A stretch of 64,000 bases of DNA from Fragum whitleyi. Taxonomy: Eukaryota > Mollusca > Bivalvia > Cardiida > Cardiidae. The stretch lies in assembly GCA_948146395.1 (NCBI GenBank), contig OX411548.1:57989020-58053019 (forward strand), given 5' to 3'. This document shows, in pieces, positions 11,862 to 23,734 of this stretch; the stretch's first letter is position 1; each line of letters starts with the position of its first letter. A program made the translations under genes and the position numbers. The notes beneath the pieces were generated by a model. It made no database searches. It saw only the letters and a list, made by a program, of their open reading frames with translations, and was not told where the DNA came from.

Positions 11862-12600
11862 TTTTACAATTTGTAAAATACTGCAGTGTAATAGTCTACA
11901 ATTCGAAGGTCTGAGATAGCTGTAACTTTTTTATGTAATATAAGCTAGAGTACACAGTATATTTGACCAGTATAGATTTGAATGAGAAGCATTGTACGGG
12001 TCCAATTGCTTCTTCAGATTCGCATCTTTGTGTGGCTCATAGCATACATGGAAGCTTGTTATATTGTTAGTATCTTTGGTCAAACTTGAATAGGTCTGAA
12101 GGATTTTATATAACGTTTCATTGCTTGTACCGATCCTAAATTGAGCTCAGAAATCAATACCATAGGAATTTGAGAGCAACTCCAGGAAAATTTAACAGGA
12201 TCCTGAGAGTGAAAGAGCTAAGGCTATAAAAGTTATTTTTTTCCGTTTGACTTCATAGGGTCTGACAAATCTTAATAATGTAGATGTTCCCATACTTCTA
12301 TCTTTTAAGGAGTTCTAGCTAGCATGCGTCGCAATCGGCAATAAAGTATAGAAAAGAGCTTGTTGTAATTTCTGGTATGGAAGAAGAGAGCGAGGTATTT
12401 AGCAAGTATAGAGAAGACTTAATTTTTTCCGCGTTACGCCAGTATAGCGGAAAAAGGCTGTCTTCTTGTTACGCCTCAGCTAAAGGTAAATTGTTATGAA
12501 GTTGTTTTGATATTCTGACCAATCAGAATGCACATGTAAGTCGTGGAGGGGTAGAGAATACAGGATTAAATCAGTTCTAGCGAGCACGTCAAATGATACA
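11862..12600 (+). repeat. recent direct duplication, copy 2
   Basis: Near-identical to 7978-8695. The main difference is near its left edge, where a few bases after AGTCTACA are replaced by a 25-26-bp segment (11900-11925) identical to part of 10047-10072. This looks like a templated filler insertion at a rearrangement breakpoint. Confidence 0.9.
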
Positions 12601-12837
12601 TAAACGTTCAGTGTAATTGCATTTTATACCATAGATTTATGTAGAATATACTGTTAATTTGTATAGACTATGCGAAGTCCCACGCATACCGCTGAGGAGG
12701 GCGCTGAACTGTTCTGGGATACGGCTTTTTTCAGAGCCATCTTCTCTGTTTTTACGGCTGGACGTCGCGTTCCTTGCTTTGATGCGGATCACTTGTGAAT
12801 GCAATGTATTGTATCTGTTTCACTCCATCGTTGTGTA

Positions 12838-12940
12838 TCTAGCATGCGTCGCAATCGGCAATAAAGTATAGAAAAGAGCTTGTTGTAATTTCTGTCTGGA
12901 AGAAGAGAGCGAGGTATTTAGCAAAGTATAGAGAAGACTA
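12838..12940 (+). repeat. partial third copy of the duplication
   Basis: TCTAGCATGCGTCGCAATCG to GTATAGAGAAGACT matches about 8411-8517 of copy 1, with a small deletion after AATTTCTG. It lies 240 bp beyond the end of copy 2. Confidence 0.85.
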
Positions 12941-15116
12941 ATCACAGTCGTATACCTGGTATATGTAGATTTTGTGCGGTGAGCCGTGAAATTAACTTTT
13001 TACTGTTACATTCTCGTGCCATTGGTTCGAAATTGATAAAACAGGTTTAAAAGGCGCATTCAGAAAGTTTTCAATTTACCTTGTAAACCAAAGTTATTGC
13101 TTTTCTTTAAACGTAAGGTTCACTCAAACATGCACTTTCATAATTGCAGTGAAAGGGTCAGGTTAAATCTCTATCATTTGCCTTTTAATCATACCCGATT
13201 TACCTATGATAATGGACTCATCGCTTACGTCAGAGCTCAGTTTACAAAATACACCTATACAGTGCAGTAAAAAAGTGCCCAGTGTAGAAGCATGCAAGAT
13301 TGCGGACGTAAACAACGATAAAAATAAGTACATTTTCAATCGCAAAAATACAGGTTCTTTTAACTGATGGTGTTTAATAATGGACATTGTGACCAACATG
13401 AGATGTCCGATTTTCTTATTTTCCCATTGATTTCTCGTGATGCCTAATACACAGCTTGGATTCAATCGATAAAGTTGGGTAATTAGCAAAAACCGAAATT
13501 GAAGCGGTGATCGGAAGATTCATTCCAGAATATTGGATTCATTGCAAATAAAATCACCAATGTCTAACGACCTATCGTAAGCCCAAACCCCCACAAACCA
13601 TCCCGGTTTTTGACAGCCCTGAAAAATCCAACAGGTCGTTTTTTTCATTGGTACAGTGGAGATACACGGTTTTGAGGAGATTTTGAACCAGTGGAGATAC
13701 ATTTTTGGCAACTGTTTAGACACATGGTTTGGAACCGTGTAGAATAACACGACGTTGGTAAATAATGACTTTGTCGTCATGTTTTGAAAGTAGCCGACTT
13801 TTCATTTCGAAATGTGACAAAAGGGAAATAGTTAATACAATTATCCATTCTTTAAATTTAGAACTATTTAACTTTGCTTATAAAGTTTGAAAGTTGGTCG
13901 TTTTTGATTCTGTCATTGGGTTGGCTTTGTAACTTGGACGAGGTATACGACTTTGATAATGTTAGAAATCCGATAATGGTCAACAAAGCGTATTCGAGTT
14001 ATATAACTTTTCTTTGCAACGGATAAACGTATCAGTTCATTTTAGCGGACAATTTTCGTATTGACAAGAGCCGTTAACGAGAGAAGAATTCACAACAATA
14101 CAAGCTATAACTCAAACCTATGCTTGTCTGAGCCCGAGATCAAAACCGTTATGGCAAATGGTCATGAAGTCGAGATCATCTCGGGTTCAAGTCCGGCTTA
14201 TATGAAGTCGGATTCAACTTCTTTTTACCGTTTAAGCCACACAGTTGTCTGAAAGCGGGCATTAGGCAATAATTTAAAGATAAATGAAATACTTCTGGAA
14301 AAATGCCTAAAACTTATGTCAACCGCAACTTCAATTTTTCTACCCACTTCTAACAAAATTTAGATATATTCTAATGCAAAGTATATGTGGACTTTTATTC
14401 AATGACGTTGAAATTCAAACGAGACCGCAAAATATAATTGAAAAAATTGCGAAAAGATAAGAAATTTCTGTTTCTTTCTCAATATATATCCCGCATGATT
14501 GTCTTTGAGGGTCAAAAGTCCCGTTTTTGGAAAAATATTACTTAAATGAGTACAAAGCATTTATAAAATTATCTATCGATCTGTTGGCTCGACTGTTTTT
14601 TTCCTTTTGTCAATGGTCAGTTTTATTGTCAATTTGGCAGGTTTTGCTGGATTAAAGATCCAATTTCAAATTGTAACCAAGAAAGTGTCGATTGATTTAT
14701 CTAACATACAAGACAAGGTTAGATGTCTGATGATTATCTTTGCTAAGAAATATGTGTAACTAGTCTCTGGGAAATTTCCTTATATGTCTAAAATTAGGGT
14801 AGAAAGAAATTAGATAAGTGACACCAACTCTTTCCCAGAAGCACTCTTGTCACGAATAAAGTCGTGGCGGCCTGCAATAATAACTTAAATGAAGGACTAA
14901 TTGGAAGGTTACATTATCCAAATATTGTTTATAACCTGATATCATTTTGAAAAACAATACAATGATGTAGAAAAATGACAAAATATAAATAAAGCGATAC
15001 CTTTGCACTGATTTAACTTATTTAAATCTTGTTTTTCATACTCCGATCTTGATATATGGGAGGTAACTGCAAATACATTTTACATGGCTTTTAGAACATA
15101 TTATCCGCCTTCCTAA
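12941..15116. other. unannotated stretch
   Basis: Apart from repeat C (13185-13350) nothing is recognised. AT-rich; open frames up to about 108 codons show no domain-like sequence. Confidence 0.4.
13185..13350 (-). repeat. dispersed repeat C, copy 1
   Basis: The reverse complement contains AAACTGAGCTCTGACG and GATGAGTCCATTATCATAGG, matching 50820-50990 (AAACTGAGCTCTGACC, GTTGAGTCCATTACCATAGG). Class unknown. Confidence 0.6.
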
Positions 15117-15618
15117 AGGCCCATTCCCACTGCACTTGCGTACGAATTATTCATGAATTGCGCACAAAATTTTCGTCAGTGCGTGAATCGCCAGTGATGT
15201 GCGTAAATCATTCGTATTTTACATGTGGAGCACCAGTTTTTGTAAGTGATTGTACGCAAAGACGGGTTTGTGCGCGATCGTCGGTTTTGAATGGTTAAAA
15301 AAATCTGCATTTCATGCGCAGTTTATGCGTGGTTTGGACGTGGAAGGTGTGTGATATGTGGGTGTTCTGTTAGTGTTCCGTCAGTGCTTTTGCGTCAGGA
15401 ACTGGCTCCAAGCACGCACATCACTGACGAATTACTTACAAAACACGCACATATCACTTAGAAAACACGCTCAATTCAAGATTGTTCCTCTAACGACCAC
15501 TCACAAAAAATAATTAACCCACGAAACACGCACAAATAACGTATGAAAAACAAAAAACTTCGCATGAACACGCATGCATCACTTATGAATCACATACCAA
15601 TCACGCATACAATGTTCC

Positions 15619-15630
15619 TGTATAAAAAAA
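15619..15630 (+). promoter_or_regulatory. TATA-like box for Harbinger transposase
   Basis: GTATAAAAAAAGC lies about 30-40 bp upstream of the ATG at 15659, near the end of the left subterminal zone. A matching TATA box exists at the other end of the element. Inferred from position and sequence only. Confidence 0.4.
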
Positions 15631-15658
15631 GCAGCCATTTCGGCAAATCTCTTCGGTG

Positions 15659-15979
<321 letters not shown>

Positions 15980-16386
15980 TTTATTAAAAAAATTTAGGCC
16001 TCCGGCCCATATTACAATACTAAATGTACATAAATATTATATATAAGTAACATCCCAATTGACAGCAGTGTCTGATGTTTCAAAATGGTACGAATCGAGT
16101 ATGTATACGGACGTAAATGTTGAGATGTACCTCGAGAGAAATCTTGCTACATAGCTGAAATAAAACTACAGCTATATCTAATATCTGTTGAATGTCAAAA
16201 AACATCAAAATGGAGTTAGTTATCTTAAAGAAAAGAGTATGTGTCTCTCATTCAAACTAATAACGCTAACATTTATTATAATACCAGAAAAGATTGAGCA
16301 GTTTTATCCATTCTAGCATTTTTTTCTGCTTCCTTTTTCTTCTAAATATAAGTTTATTTTACGTCAATGGGAAGAGAGCGGTTGAA

Positions 16387-18069
16387 TTACACATCGCCTA
16401 ATGTCCCAAGAAAATGTTCACGTTCTTTGAAAGAAATGGTAGTATATTTCGCAAGAGCGAAAATGTAGGATGACTTGTGACATTTCATTATGTCAATGAA
16501 TAAGTGGTGTGTTGGTAGGGCATTATACCAAATGTTGGGAAAACACAATTTTCTTATGTCATTGTATAAAGGACATAACAGGATGAAATGGATTTCGTCT
16601 TCGACGATGTACGTATTTTGTTTAAGGCAATATTTGCAAAATCTATATTGTTTGTCTGTTTTGTCGCCTCTTCCGGTTTCGATGGCTAATTTGTGGTTCG
16701 AGCACCTGAAATTTGCTGAGTTGCGTTTATAAATGAAGGACATATCAATAGTTAAGTAATTTTCTAGCTCTAATAGTGTTTTAAAAGATTTGTAGTAATA
16801 CGCTTTTGGGCTTTCGCTAACGTTTGATCTCCATTTTTGGAGATAAATGTCAACTAATCTCTGTTTAAAAAGTTTTAAAAATGTGTCATCGTTTCCGATT
16901 TCGTCCGCTATCCATGCATATCCAAAACCATTTTCAAACAGAAGCGATTTGATTTTGGTTGCCCATGTGACTCTGCCGGATTCATCGATTATTCGTAGCA
17001 TTTTATAACATTGTTTCGGATAGCGGTTGTTCTGCATCTTTATAATTTTGAGCCAGTATATGATACATAGAAAGATATAATGGACAGCCAGCGGGCTTCG
17101 TCCGCATTCTCCTAAAACAAATGTATTATTAGTATTTTCTTTTAAATTACAGATTCTTTTACAAAATTGGATATGCGTTTTTTCGATAGTGCTATAGTAT
17201 TGAAATCCCCAAATTGGAGCTCCGAAACAAAGAATAACCATCGAATCAAACAATTTAATGGCCTCATTAGGTCTAAAATAACCGAATTTATGTTGATACT
17301 TGTAAATAGTAAAACATACTTTTCTTGCTCGATCGCATTGATTCTCGATTGTTTTAGACCAATTTAATCTTGAACTCAAAATTGAACCTAGGTATTTATA
17401 ATAAGGGACGACTTCAATTCCGTTTCCTTTGTAGAACCATTTTTCGTATGCTTTCAAAATCCCGCCATTTCTAAATACGATTATTTTTGTCTTATCTGTA
17501 TTAATTTCCATTCCAGTTGAACTGCAAAATTTTTCCAGTACATTAAGTTGTTTTTGTAGACGATTTAAAGTGTCGGCAAAAGACGAAACTTCGTCTGCAA
17601 AAAGAAGTGAAGATAATTCGCCGATTTCATTATTGACGTAAATACCGTGATTGCACTCGCTCTTTAAAAGATCTACCAAATCATTGATGAAAAGAGAGAA
17701 TACTACTGGTGAACTCAAACAGCCTTGACGGGTTCCTATCTCACAATCGAAGAACTGCGTTGCATATTGGTTATTGTTTATATTTACCTTAACAGATGAC
17801 TTTAATTGTCTATACATGGATTGGAAAATTTCTAAAAAAATACCACTTATTCCCTTTCTCTTAAGTGAATCCCACAATATATCGTGATTTATACTATCAA
17901 ACGCTTTCTTGAAATCAATAAATAAACAATAAAATCGACCTTTTTTCTTAGATAAATATTTTTGAATTAGAGATTGCAATATGAACGTATTATCTATTAT
18001 ACTACAATTTCTTCTAAAACCAGTATGTTCTTCGTGAATGATATTAATTATTCTCTTCGGTCCAGTTTG
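16387..18069 (-). CDS. LINE reverse transcriptase, partial (palm domain to C-terminus)
   Basis: Open frame of about 560 codons. There is no ATG at its upstream edge; the first alternative start at 17979 is TTG, and the true frame comes from upstream coding sequence lost to truncation and a frameshift. Numbering from 17979, RT motif A is FIDFKKAFDSI (residues 20-30), motif B is GTRQGCLSSP (82-91) and motif C is LLFADEVSSFAD (125-136). Motif C has FADE where active polymerases have [FY]ADD, so the second metal-binding Asp is Glu130 (GAA at 17592-17590). MEINTDKTKIIVFRNGG (157-173) is the conserved region after motif C. The C-terminus has FRCSNHKLAIETGR (426-437) and C448-x2-C451...H464-x4-C469, a zinc-knuckle-like motif usual in Jockey/I-type elements. 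It would copy element RNA into DNA at a nicked target. This copy is probably dead. Confidence 0.9.
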   Translation of the reverse strand, partial: QTGPKRIINIIHEEHTGFRRNCSIIDNTFILQSLIQKYLSKKKGRFYCLFIDFKKAFDSINHDILWDSLKRKGISGIFLEIFQSMYRQLKSSVKVNINNNQYATQFFDCEIGTRQGCLSSPVVFSLFINDLVDLLKSECNHGIYVNNEIGELSSLLFADEVSSFADTLNRLQKQLNVLEKFCSSTGMEINTDKTKIIVFRNGGILKAYEKWFYKGNGIEVVPYYKYLGSILSSRLNWSKTIENQCDRARKVCFTIYKYQHKFGYFRPNEAIKLFDSMVILCFGAPIWGFQYYSTIEKTHIQFCKRICNLKENTNNTFVLGECGRSPLAVHYIFLCIIYWLKIIKMQNNRYPKQCYKMLRIIDESGRVTWATKIKSLLFENGFGYAWIADEIGNDDTFLKLFKQRLVDIYLQKWRSNVSESPKAYYYKSFKTLLELENYLTIDMSFIYKRNSANFRCSNHKLAIETGRGDKTDKQYRFCKYCLKQNTYIVEDEIHFILLCPLYNDIRKLCFPNIWYNALPTHHLFIDIMKCHKSSYIFALAKYTTISFKEREHFLGTLGDV

Positions 18070-18147
18070 TTAATCTATCGGTAAGAACGCCAATGAAAAT
18101 TTTACTTAAGCTGTTGATTAATGATATAGCCCGGTAATTTCCGGAGT
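18050..18147 (-). pseudogene. N-terminal RT segment in shifted frame
   Basis: The minus strand here encodes SGNYRAISLINSLSKIFIGV followed by LTDRLTNWTEENN, the conserved start of LINE reverse transcriptase (NYR-x-ISL). The frame stops at TAA near 18044. The polymerase continues in another frame as INIIHEEHTGFRRNCSIIDN. A one-base indel near 18045-18052 therefore separates this piece from the main frame. Confidence 0.8.
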
Positions 18148-18480
18148 GTCTAGGTGAGAGACTGGATCACTAGAAGATCAGAGCAGGGTTTAATGGTGGA
18201 TCTCAGGAATGAAGACCCAAGCTCCTTTCAGAACTTCATGCGAATGCCTCCAGACATGTTTGATGAGATTGTCCAGAGGCTGACCAAAGGCTAACCAAGC
18301 AAACTACCAACTTCAAAGTTCCCCTGGATCCTGGTATGAAAGTTGCCATAATCCTTCGTCATCTGGCATTTGGAGCCAAGTTCCATGACATGCAGTGTGC
18401 TTCGAGGGTCCCCCACAACACCACAAGCAAAGTTGTTAGAGAAGTCTGCGAGGCCATCATAGAAGAGTAACTTGAAGAGC
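18148..18480 (+). pseudogene. Harbinger transposase middle remnant
   Basis: Resumes the gene broken at 15878. After a TAG where Trp is expected, the frame reads VRDWITRRSEQGLMVDLRNE and then FQNFMRMPPDMFDEIVQRLT, to a stop near 18289. A +1 shifted frame continues TKQTTNFKVPLDPGMKVAII, then LRHLAFGAKFHDMQCASRVP and HNTTSKVVREVCEAIIEE. This is the helix-turn-helix-like N-terminal half of animal PIF/Harbinger transposases (DDE_Tnp_4 type). The catalytic DDE half is absent: after EAIIEE and a TAA the sequence changes to the antisense of the accessory gene. Lesions: one nonsense codon, one frameshift, a large 3' deletion. Confidence 0.75.
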
Positions 18481-18481
18481 A

Positions 18482-18676
18482 AATGTCGAATTCACCAGAA
18501 GCAGGGTCTTCAATATCAGCAGCAGCAGCCACAGGATGCACCTCTATCTGCATTTCAGGAGGTTTTTGTGACATTGGGACAGCTTTGTCATCCTTTGAAG
18601 CTTAGTCTTCTTCTGGAGCCTTGGTCTTCTTTTGGGTCATGGTCTTGGAAGGCTTGCGGCCTTTCCTGGTCGGCAT
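18482..18676 (-). pseudogene. Harbinger accessory-protein N-terminal remnant
   Basis: ATG at 18676 opens MPTRKGRKPSKTMTQKKTKA followed by PEED and a TAA at 18602-18604. In the same frame, ASKDDKAVPMSQKPPEMQIE and VHPVAAAADIEDPASGEFD continue downstream until the deletion junction near 18480. It is basic then acidic and low-complexity. Its position and convergent orientation suggest the second (often Myb-like) Harbinger gene, but no Myb domain remains, so that identity is inference. Confidence 0.5.
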
Positions 18677-18749
18677 CTTCAGGTAGTATTCCAAAAGACT
18701 CCAAGGGGTCTTCAAGGGATTGGCTGCCGCGAGTGATATCAGTGCTCGC

Positions 18750-18757
18750 TTTTTATA
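18750..18757 (-). promoter_or_regulatory. TATA-like box for accessory gene
   Basis: On the minus strand GGGGCACTATAAAAAGCGAG lies about 75-80 bp upstream of the accessory ATG (18676), mirroring the TATA box at the other end of the transposon. Confidence 0.45.
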
Positions 18758-19009
18758 GTGCCCCCATCATGCATGTTCCATACGCCGACCGTACGTGATT
18801 CATCAGTGCTCTTGCGCTGTTTATGCGTGATCCATATGTGTTATATTTGCAATACATGCGTCGTTTGAACGTCAGAAACTGTATGCTTGGAAAGTTCGTT
18901 CGTTGTCAGTGATTGTAAGTGATACATGCGCAGTTTATACGCACAAAAAATGATTAATGAATGATTTATGAATCATTGGCAATGGGACTTACCCTTAAAA
19001 AGTTCGTTC

Positions 19010-19165
19010 GAATACGGCTAAACGGCACTCTTAACAGTTATATCGCGACGGATGGAGACAATTCATCCTTTCCTAGCCCCCAGTTTCTCTCCATTTTAGG
19101 CTTACGATTATCTACCCATTGGTGGCTGACAAATGACGTAAAGATATGTGGTTCCTCAGGAGTAG
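19010..19165 (-). mobile_element. degraded SINE
   Basis: TTATATCGCGACGGATGGAG, CATCCTTTCCTAGCCCCCAG and GATTATCTACCCATTGGTGG are ordered pieces of the tRNA-derived SINE in reverse orientation. Internal deletions are present and the head is missing. Confidence 0.7.
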
Positions 19166-20569
19166 AGAAACGATTATTTTATTAACTAACATTTTTAAAA
19201 GAAAGAAAGAAAATTCACCCGATTTACGAGGTTTTTTTTTAACGCTGAGCTGGTCTTCAAGTTGATAGATAATAAATTTGTTCAAGATATAGGACAAAGC
19301 CTTGTTGAGAAAATAATGAGAATTTCGCACTTATCTAGTGACGTATTAATTAAACTGTTTTTGCTGAACTAAGTATTCTGTTTTTACGACTTACATGGTC
19401 GTGTAAAAAAACCTTTTTATTCTCTCGGTATTTGAAATTGCAGTTGCTTTGATAGCCCCTTGTCTCTATTACAATCGAAGAGACAAACTTTATTACGTCT
19501 GACTATTTTCCCACACTTGGCAAAGATTTCATTGTGTGTCAAACACCGGTGACTTACTGACCAAAATAATGAGATTGTATTCTTGAAATTCACGGCCTAT
19601 TAAAGCTTTAAGATAAGTCGATCGCACGTTTTCTTTGTATCCAAAGGCGTTTGATACGTGAGTGTACGGCAAGCAATCCACCAGTTTACTTCCGTTACTT
19701 GACCCTTGCCATTTTGATGTTTGTGTATTTCAAGGGGGGACAAAATATGTCCTGAGGACATAGGGAAAAAGTTTTGATTTTACCGGCGACTTTTGTCATG
19801 CGGCATGCAAGTCATTTGAAACCGGAGAAAATATCAAAGCGCTAAAAGCGCTGAAGGCCTGGTCTACAAAGAGGCAGGGCGACTTTTAAAGGCATGCACT
19901 CGATTTTTTAAAAATCTTTTTAGCAAGGCTTTTTGTGACATGCCATGCCGCCAATGATTTCTGAATTAAAGTACTAATGAGATTTCACCCGTTTGTCTAG
20001 ATTCTTGGGAAGCACCCAAATTATCTGACAATATTGTTTAACATTTTTGATAACCTGGATACTTGATCTAGTTTATCGCTAGCACGTGAGTCGGAACGGT
20101 AAGCGTGTCATTATGAATGGAGTCTGTTACTTGGTAACCTTGGTCAGATTACCTTGGCCAAGCTCTCGTATATAAAGAGATGAACCCGCCAAGCGCGAAG
20201 TGTTGGGAGATAGAGTATAAGGTTAGATCAGTCTTCGTTTACTTGGTAAGTCAGTCGTTATGGAAGCTGACGTGAATTTAGAATTAGAACTTATATTGTA
20301 GATTTGAAGTTGGTGAATTGGTGTTAATGAAAAATCATTTAAACAAACCATCTGACTGTATTTGATTTCACAACGTGATAGTTCTACATTCTTTTAGGCG
20401 AGGGAAACCAAAGGTTCCATTTACCTATAAGGATCTTAAGCCACATTCCGAACTCACTTCAAAGGAAAAAATGTCGAACGGTATGCTCACTATATAGCGC
20501 TGAGACTAGAAAGCCACAGGCTTGAGATTCTTGTAATTGCAAATCTAAGTTTTGACTTTAAGTTATCAC
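19166..20569. other. unannotated stretch with a possible solo LTR
   Basis: No gene seen. Between 20107 and 20382 a segment starts TGTCATTATGAATGG, has TATATAAAGAG at 20170-20180, and ends CACAACGTGATA. Near-inverted TGTCAT/GTGATA ends plus a TATA box would fit a short solo LTR, but no target-site duplication, tRNA primer site or internal region was found. Confidence 0.25.
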
Positions 20570-21426
20570 TATTATAACATATTTTTCATCCAATGATAAT
20601 AATTTTTGGCTGCATTATAATGGATCACCCAAGGATCACACTAATGAAGTTTGATTGATATCCATCAGTTACATTCTGAGAAAATGATTTTCAAAGTTTC
20701 CACTATTTAACAACATAGAGAATGACCTCCGCCCATAAAATACGTATTTTTCATCCGATCACAATAATTTTTGGTAGACTGATAGAGAATCACTAAAGGA
20801 TCTTTCCAGTGAAATTTGGTTGATATCCATCTCTTACATACTGAGAAAATGATTTTCAAAGTTTCCACAATATAACATATGGAGAAATGACCTCCGCCCA
20901 TAAAATACATATTTTCATCCGATCACAATACTTTTTGGTAGACTGATAAAGGGTCACCCAAGGATCATTCATGTAAAATTTGGTTGATATCTATCAATTA
21001 GTTTCTGAGAAAATGATTTTCAATGTTTCCGCTTTATAACATATAGAGAAATGACCTCCGCCCATAAAATACATATTTTTCATCCGATCACAATAATTTT
21101 TTGTAGACTGATAAAGGGTCACCCAAGGATCAGTCATGTAAAATCTAATTGGTATCCATCAATTAGAACCTGAGAAAAGTCACTCTCTCCCATATTTGGA
21201 AATTAGCCACGCCCATTAAATCCATGTTTTTCATTGGATCAAAATTTCTTGAACAACTTAGAAAGATGGTCACCCAAGGATCATTCCTGTGAAGTTTGGT
21301 TGAAATCCATCCAATAGTTTCTGAGGAGAAGATTTTAAAGAAAAGTTTACGACCGCACGCACGGACGGACGCACGACGGACACAACGTCATGACAATAGC
21401 CCCAGTGGCTTTCAGCCAGTGGAGCT
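20570..21426 (+). mobile_element. hairpin-capped tandem-array element, family H2 (copy 1)
   Basis: About five monomers of about 163 bp (TTTCATCCGATCACAATAAT ... ACTGATAAAGGGTCACCCA ... GACCTCCGCCCATAAAATAC). They are followed by GGACGGACGCACGACGGACA and a terminal hairpin, AGCCCCAGTGGCT-TTC-AGCCAGTGGAGCT (21398-21426), before AAAAA. A second array with the same end lies at 49800-50799. No coding capacity. Confidence 0.8.
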
Positions 21427-21884
21427 AAAAAACTAATTCCCAAGGTATAGATTACTACGCCCGATACCGCTTTGCAGACAGGCACAACTCTCGATTCTAT
21501 AATTTCTGTTGAGTTGATTGATTTGCTACTAGTCAGTCAATTTATCCATTCAAACATTCCGTCTAACAATCGAAGTAATGCTGTTTTTCTAGGGTCACAA
21601 GCTCGTTGGCTCTTTATTTTACACTGAATTGAATTCCATAAAGAAGTTGTATTTTACTGTGGGAACACAAGAAATTGATAAGGTCAATTTCTCCCTTTCC
21701 CAAAACTTGGTCCATGTTTTTTTTTATTTCAACCGTAGATATATATCAAATTACACTCGTGTTGATTTATTGGCTGCAACCTGTTCCAAGTTGGCCCAGT
21801 CTAAAATTTTGCCGTCTGTTTAAGATTTTAAGAATGGGACTAGGATTTTGTTGTTGTTTTTTTCTAATTTAGATAAATCCATTA

Positions 21885-22110
21885 CAAGACAACAAATATT
21901 TAGATAGGTCCAAATTGTAAAAAGTTGCATATAACATACAATTTGCGTGCAAATCAGTTAAATTAGTAGCAGAAAGGTTAGATAATATTAGGAAGAAAGG
22001 AGAAAATGTTAGTTAGCAGCATTTTCTTCTTTTCCCTATTAGCAAGGTCATCCGTCAAGACCGAATAAAAAAGCTATGTATCTTTACCACAGCAGTGATT
22101 TTGGCAGTGA
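21885..22110 (+). repeat. dispersed repeat B, copy 2
   Basis: Inverted counterpart of 6320-6560. It shares AGGTCCAAATTGTAAAAAG, AGAAGAAAATGCTGC-like complement words and GCAAGGTCATCCGTCAAGA. Confidence 0.6.
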
Positions 22111-23640
22111 TAAGCAAGAAAATATCTGGTATAGATGATAAGACAAGGTGAATAACCAAGGTTATATTCCAGAAATTTGACCTCGTGTGTTGTTTCGTCT
22201 ATTCAGTTACCTCGCCTTCAGTACCATCAGTACTTTGATTTCATTACAGCGTAGTGAAATGCAAGCACTGTGTTGAACACACAAATCACTTCGTGTCGCA
22301 CAAAGTTGATGACGTATACTAGACCTACTTTTTATGCGCGCATGTGACCATAAAAGCTACGTAATACACATGTTGTTCGGTTTTTGGCGATTTCCAGGAT
22401 ACAGGTTTATATCCTATGGCCTGCTAAACCAGGCCAAAAAAAAAAAATATCATTCCAGGTAACATCTGAAAACCGAGGCATACATATATGTAATGGAGTA
22501 TTCACACACAAACATAAACAGACATACACACTTAAACATCAATGGTTTGAAGTTCGAATTATCTAAGAGATGAAAGCAAAATTATTCGACCACGTGGGGT
22601 ACGAAACCAAAAGCCCAATCTCACTGCATGAATTCGTAAAGTCTTGCTTCATGTCTCATATCTTATATACTCATTTCCAAAGAAAGTGTGCTCTATCATG
22701 TTTTCCTTTTTATTTATCTTAACAAAGTTAAAGGAAATCTACCGAGTGAAAACTATTATAGTCTTGAGATTTGCCTCTCCCCTCCTTTACAGTTTCTTCC
22801 ATAATAGGAGATTAGTGCTGATGTTACATTGTCGATTCCTACTAGGGACTACTTTAAAAAAATCATGCAGACGTTCCACATATCTATTGAGGCAAACCCT
22901 ATTGAAACATGAATGCTAATTCAATTTTGAGGAGTTTAACCTTCTCATATGAAACTCTGTTGTTTGACCAGGTTATTTGAAGGTCAATTAACGTTGTTCC
23001 AATATTCAAAATTGTGATAAAAAGGGATTGTATCACAAGGTAAAAAAGTTTTTAGATAATCAGAATTTAAAGTATTCGTTTGGATATGAATTTAGTTTAA
23101 TATCGCGAAGCAAACATGCAGGACTTAACTACAATGATACAGATTTATTTTGGGACTTCTTTGTACACATGCTTAAATTGGTTACGAACTGTAAATCATT
23201 TTTGCCTTATCGATTTGACGTTAAAAGAAGCAAAATAAAAGGTGTCATGAAGCTGGATACTAAATAGGTGAAAATAACGTGCTGTTAGAAAAATCTGTCC
23301 AATAATTTTCATTTTGCGTCTCATTGTTTGAATCAAAAAAATAAAATAATCAAGACTTTTTGTTTAACATCGATACATCTTTCACCACTTGTGAAAATAA
23401 AGCACTTATCGTTCACTCAATAAAAATTATATCCATCTTGCACTGAAACAAACAAAAAAAAAATAATCCCCAATTAAAATTCCTTATTCTACCTTACAAT
23501 TTATGATATTTCTACATATCTTCTTTGTGACCTGAGCGGAAATAGATATCATTTTCAATTAAAGCGTATTTGATAATAGACTTTCCATGAGAATCTTTTT
23601 CCGTTTTTTTTCAATCGTCTCTACTGTAAGTACAATATCA
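22111..23640. other. unannotated AT-rich stretch
   Basis: No gene or known repeat identified. Short open frames at 22644-22919 and 23028-23267 lack recognisable features. Confidence 0.4.
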
Positions 23641-23734
23641 TATGAGCGACGCCACAACAAGAAGTTTAGTTTTAACGGGAGATAGTGAAACAGAACACGA
23701 CGAAACCTCTGCTGAGATCAGCAATGGTTCTTTA

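Noticed and set aside
16490..17367. Plus-strand frames of 80 and 66 codons
   Set aside because: Antisense shadows of the reverse transcriptase.
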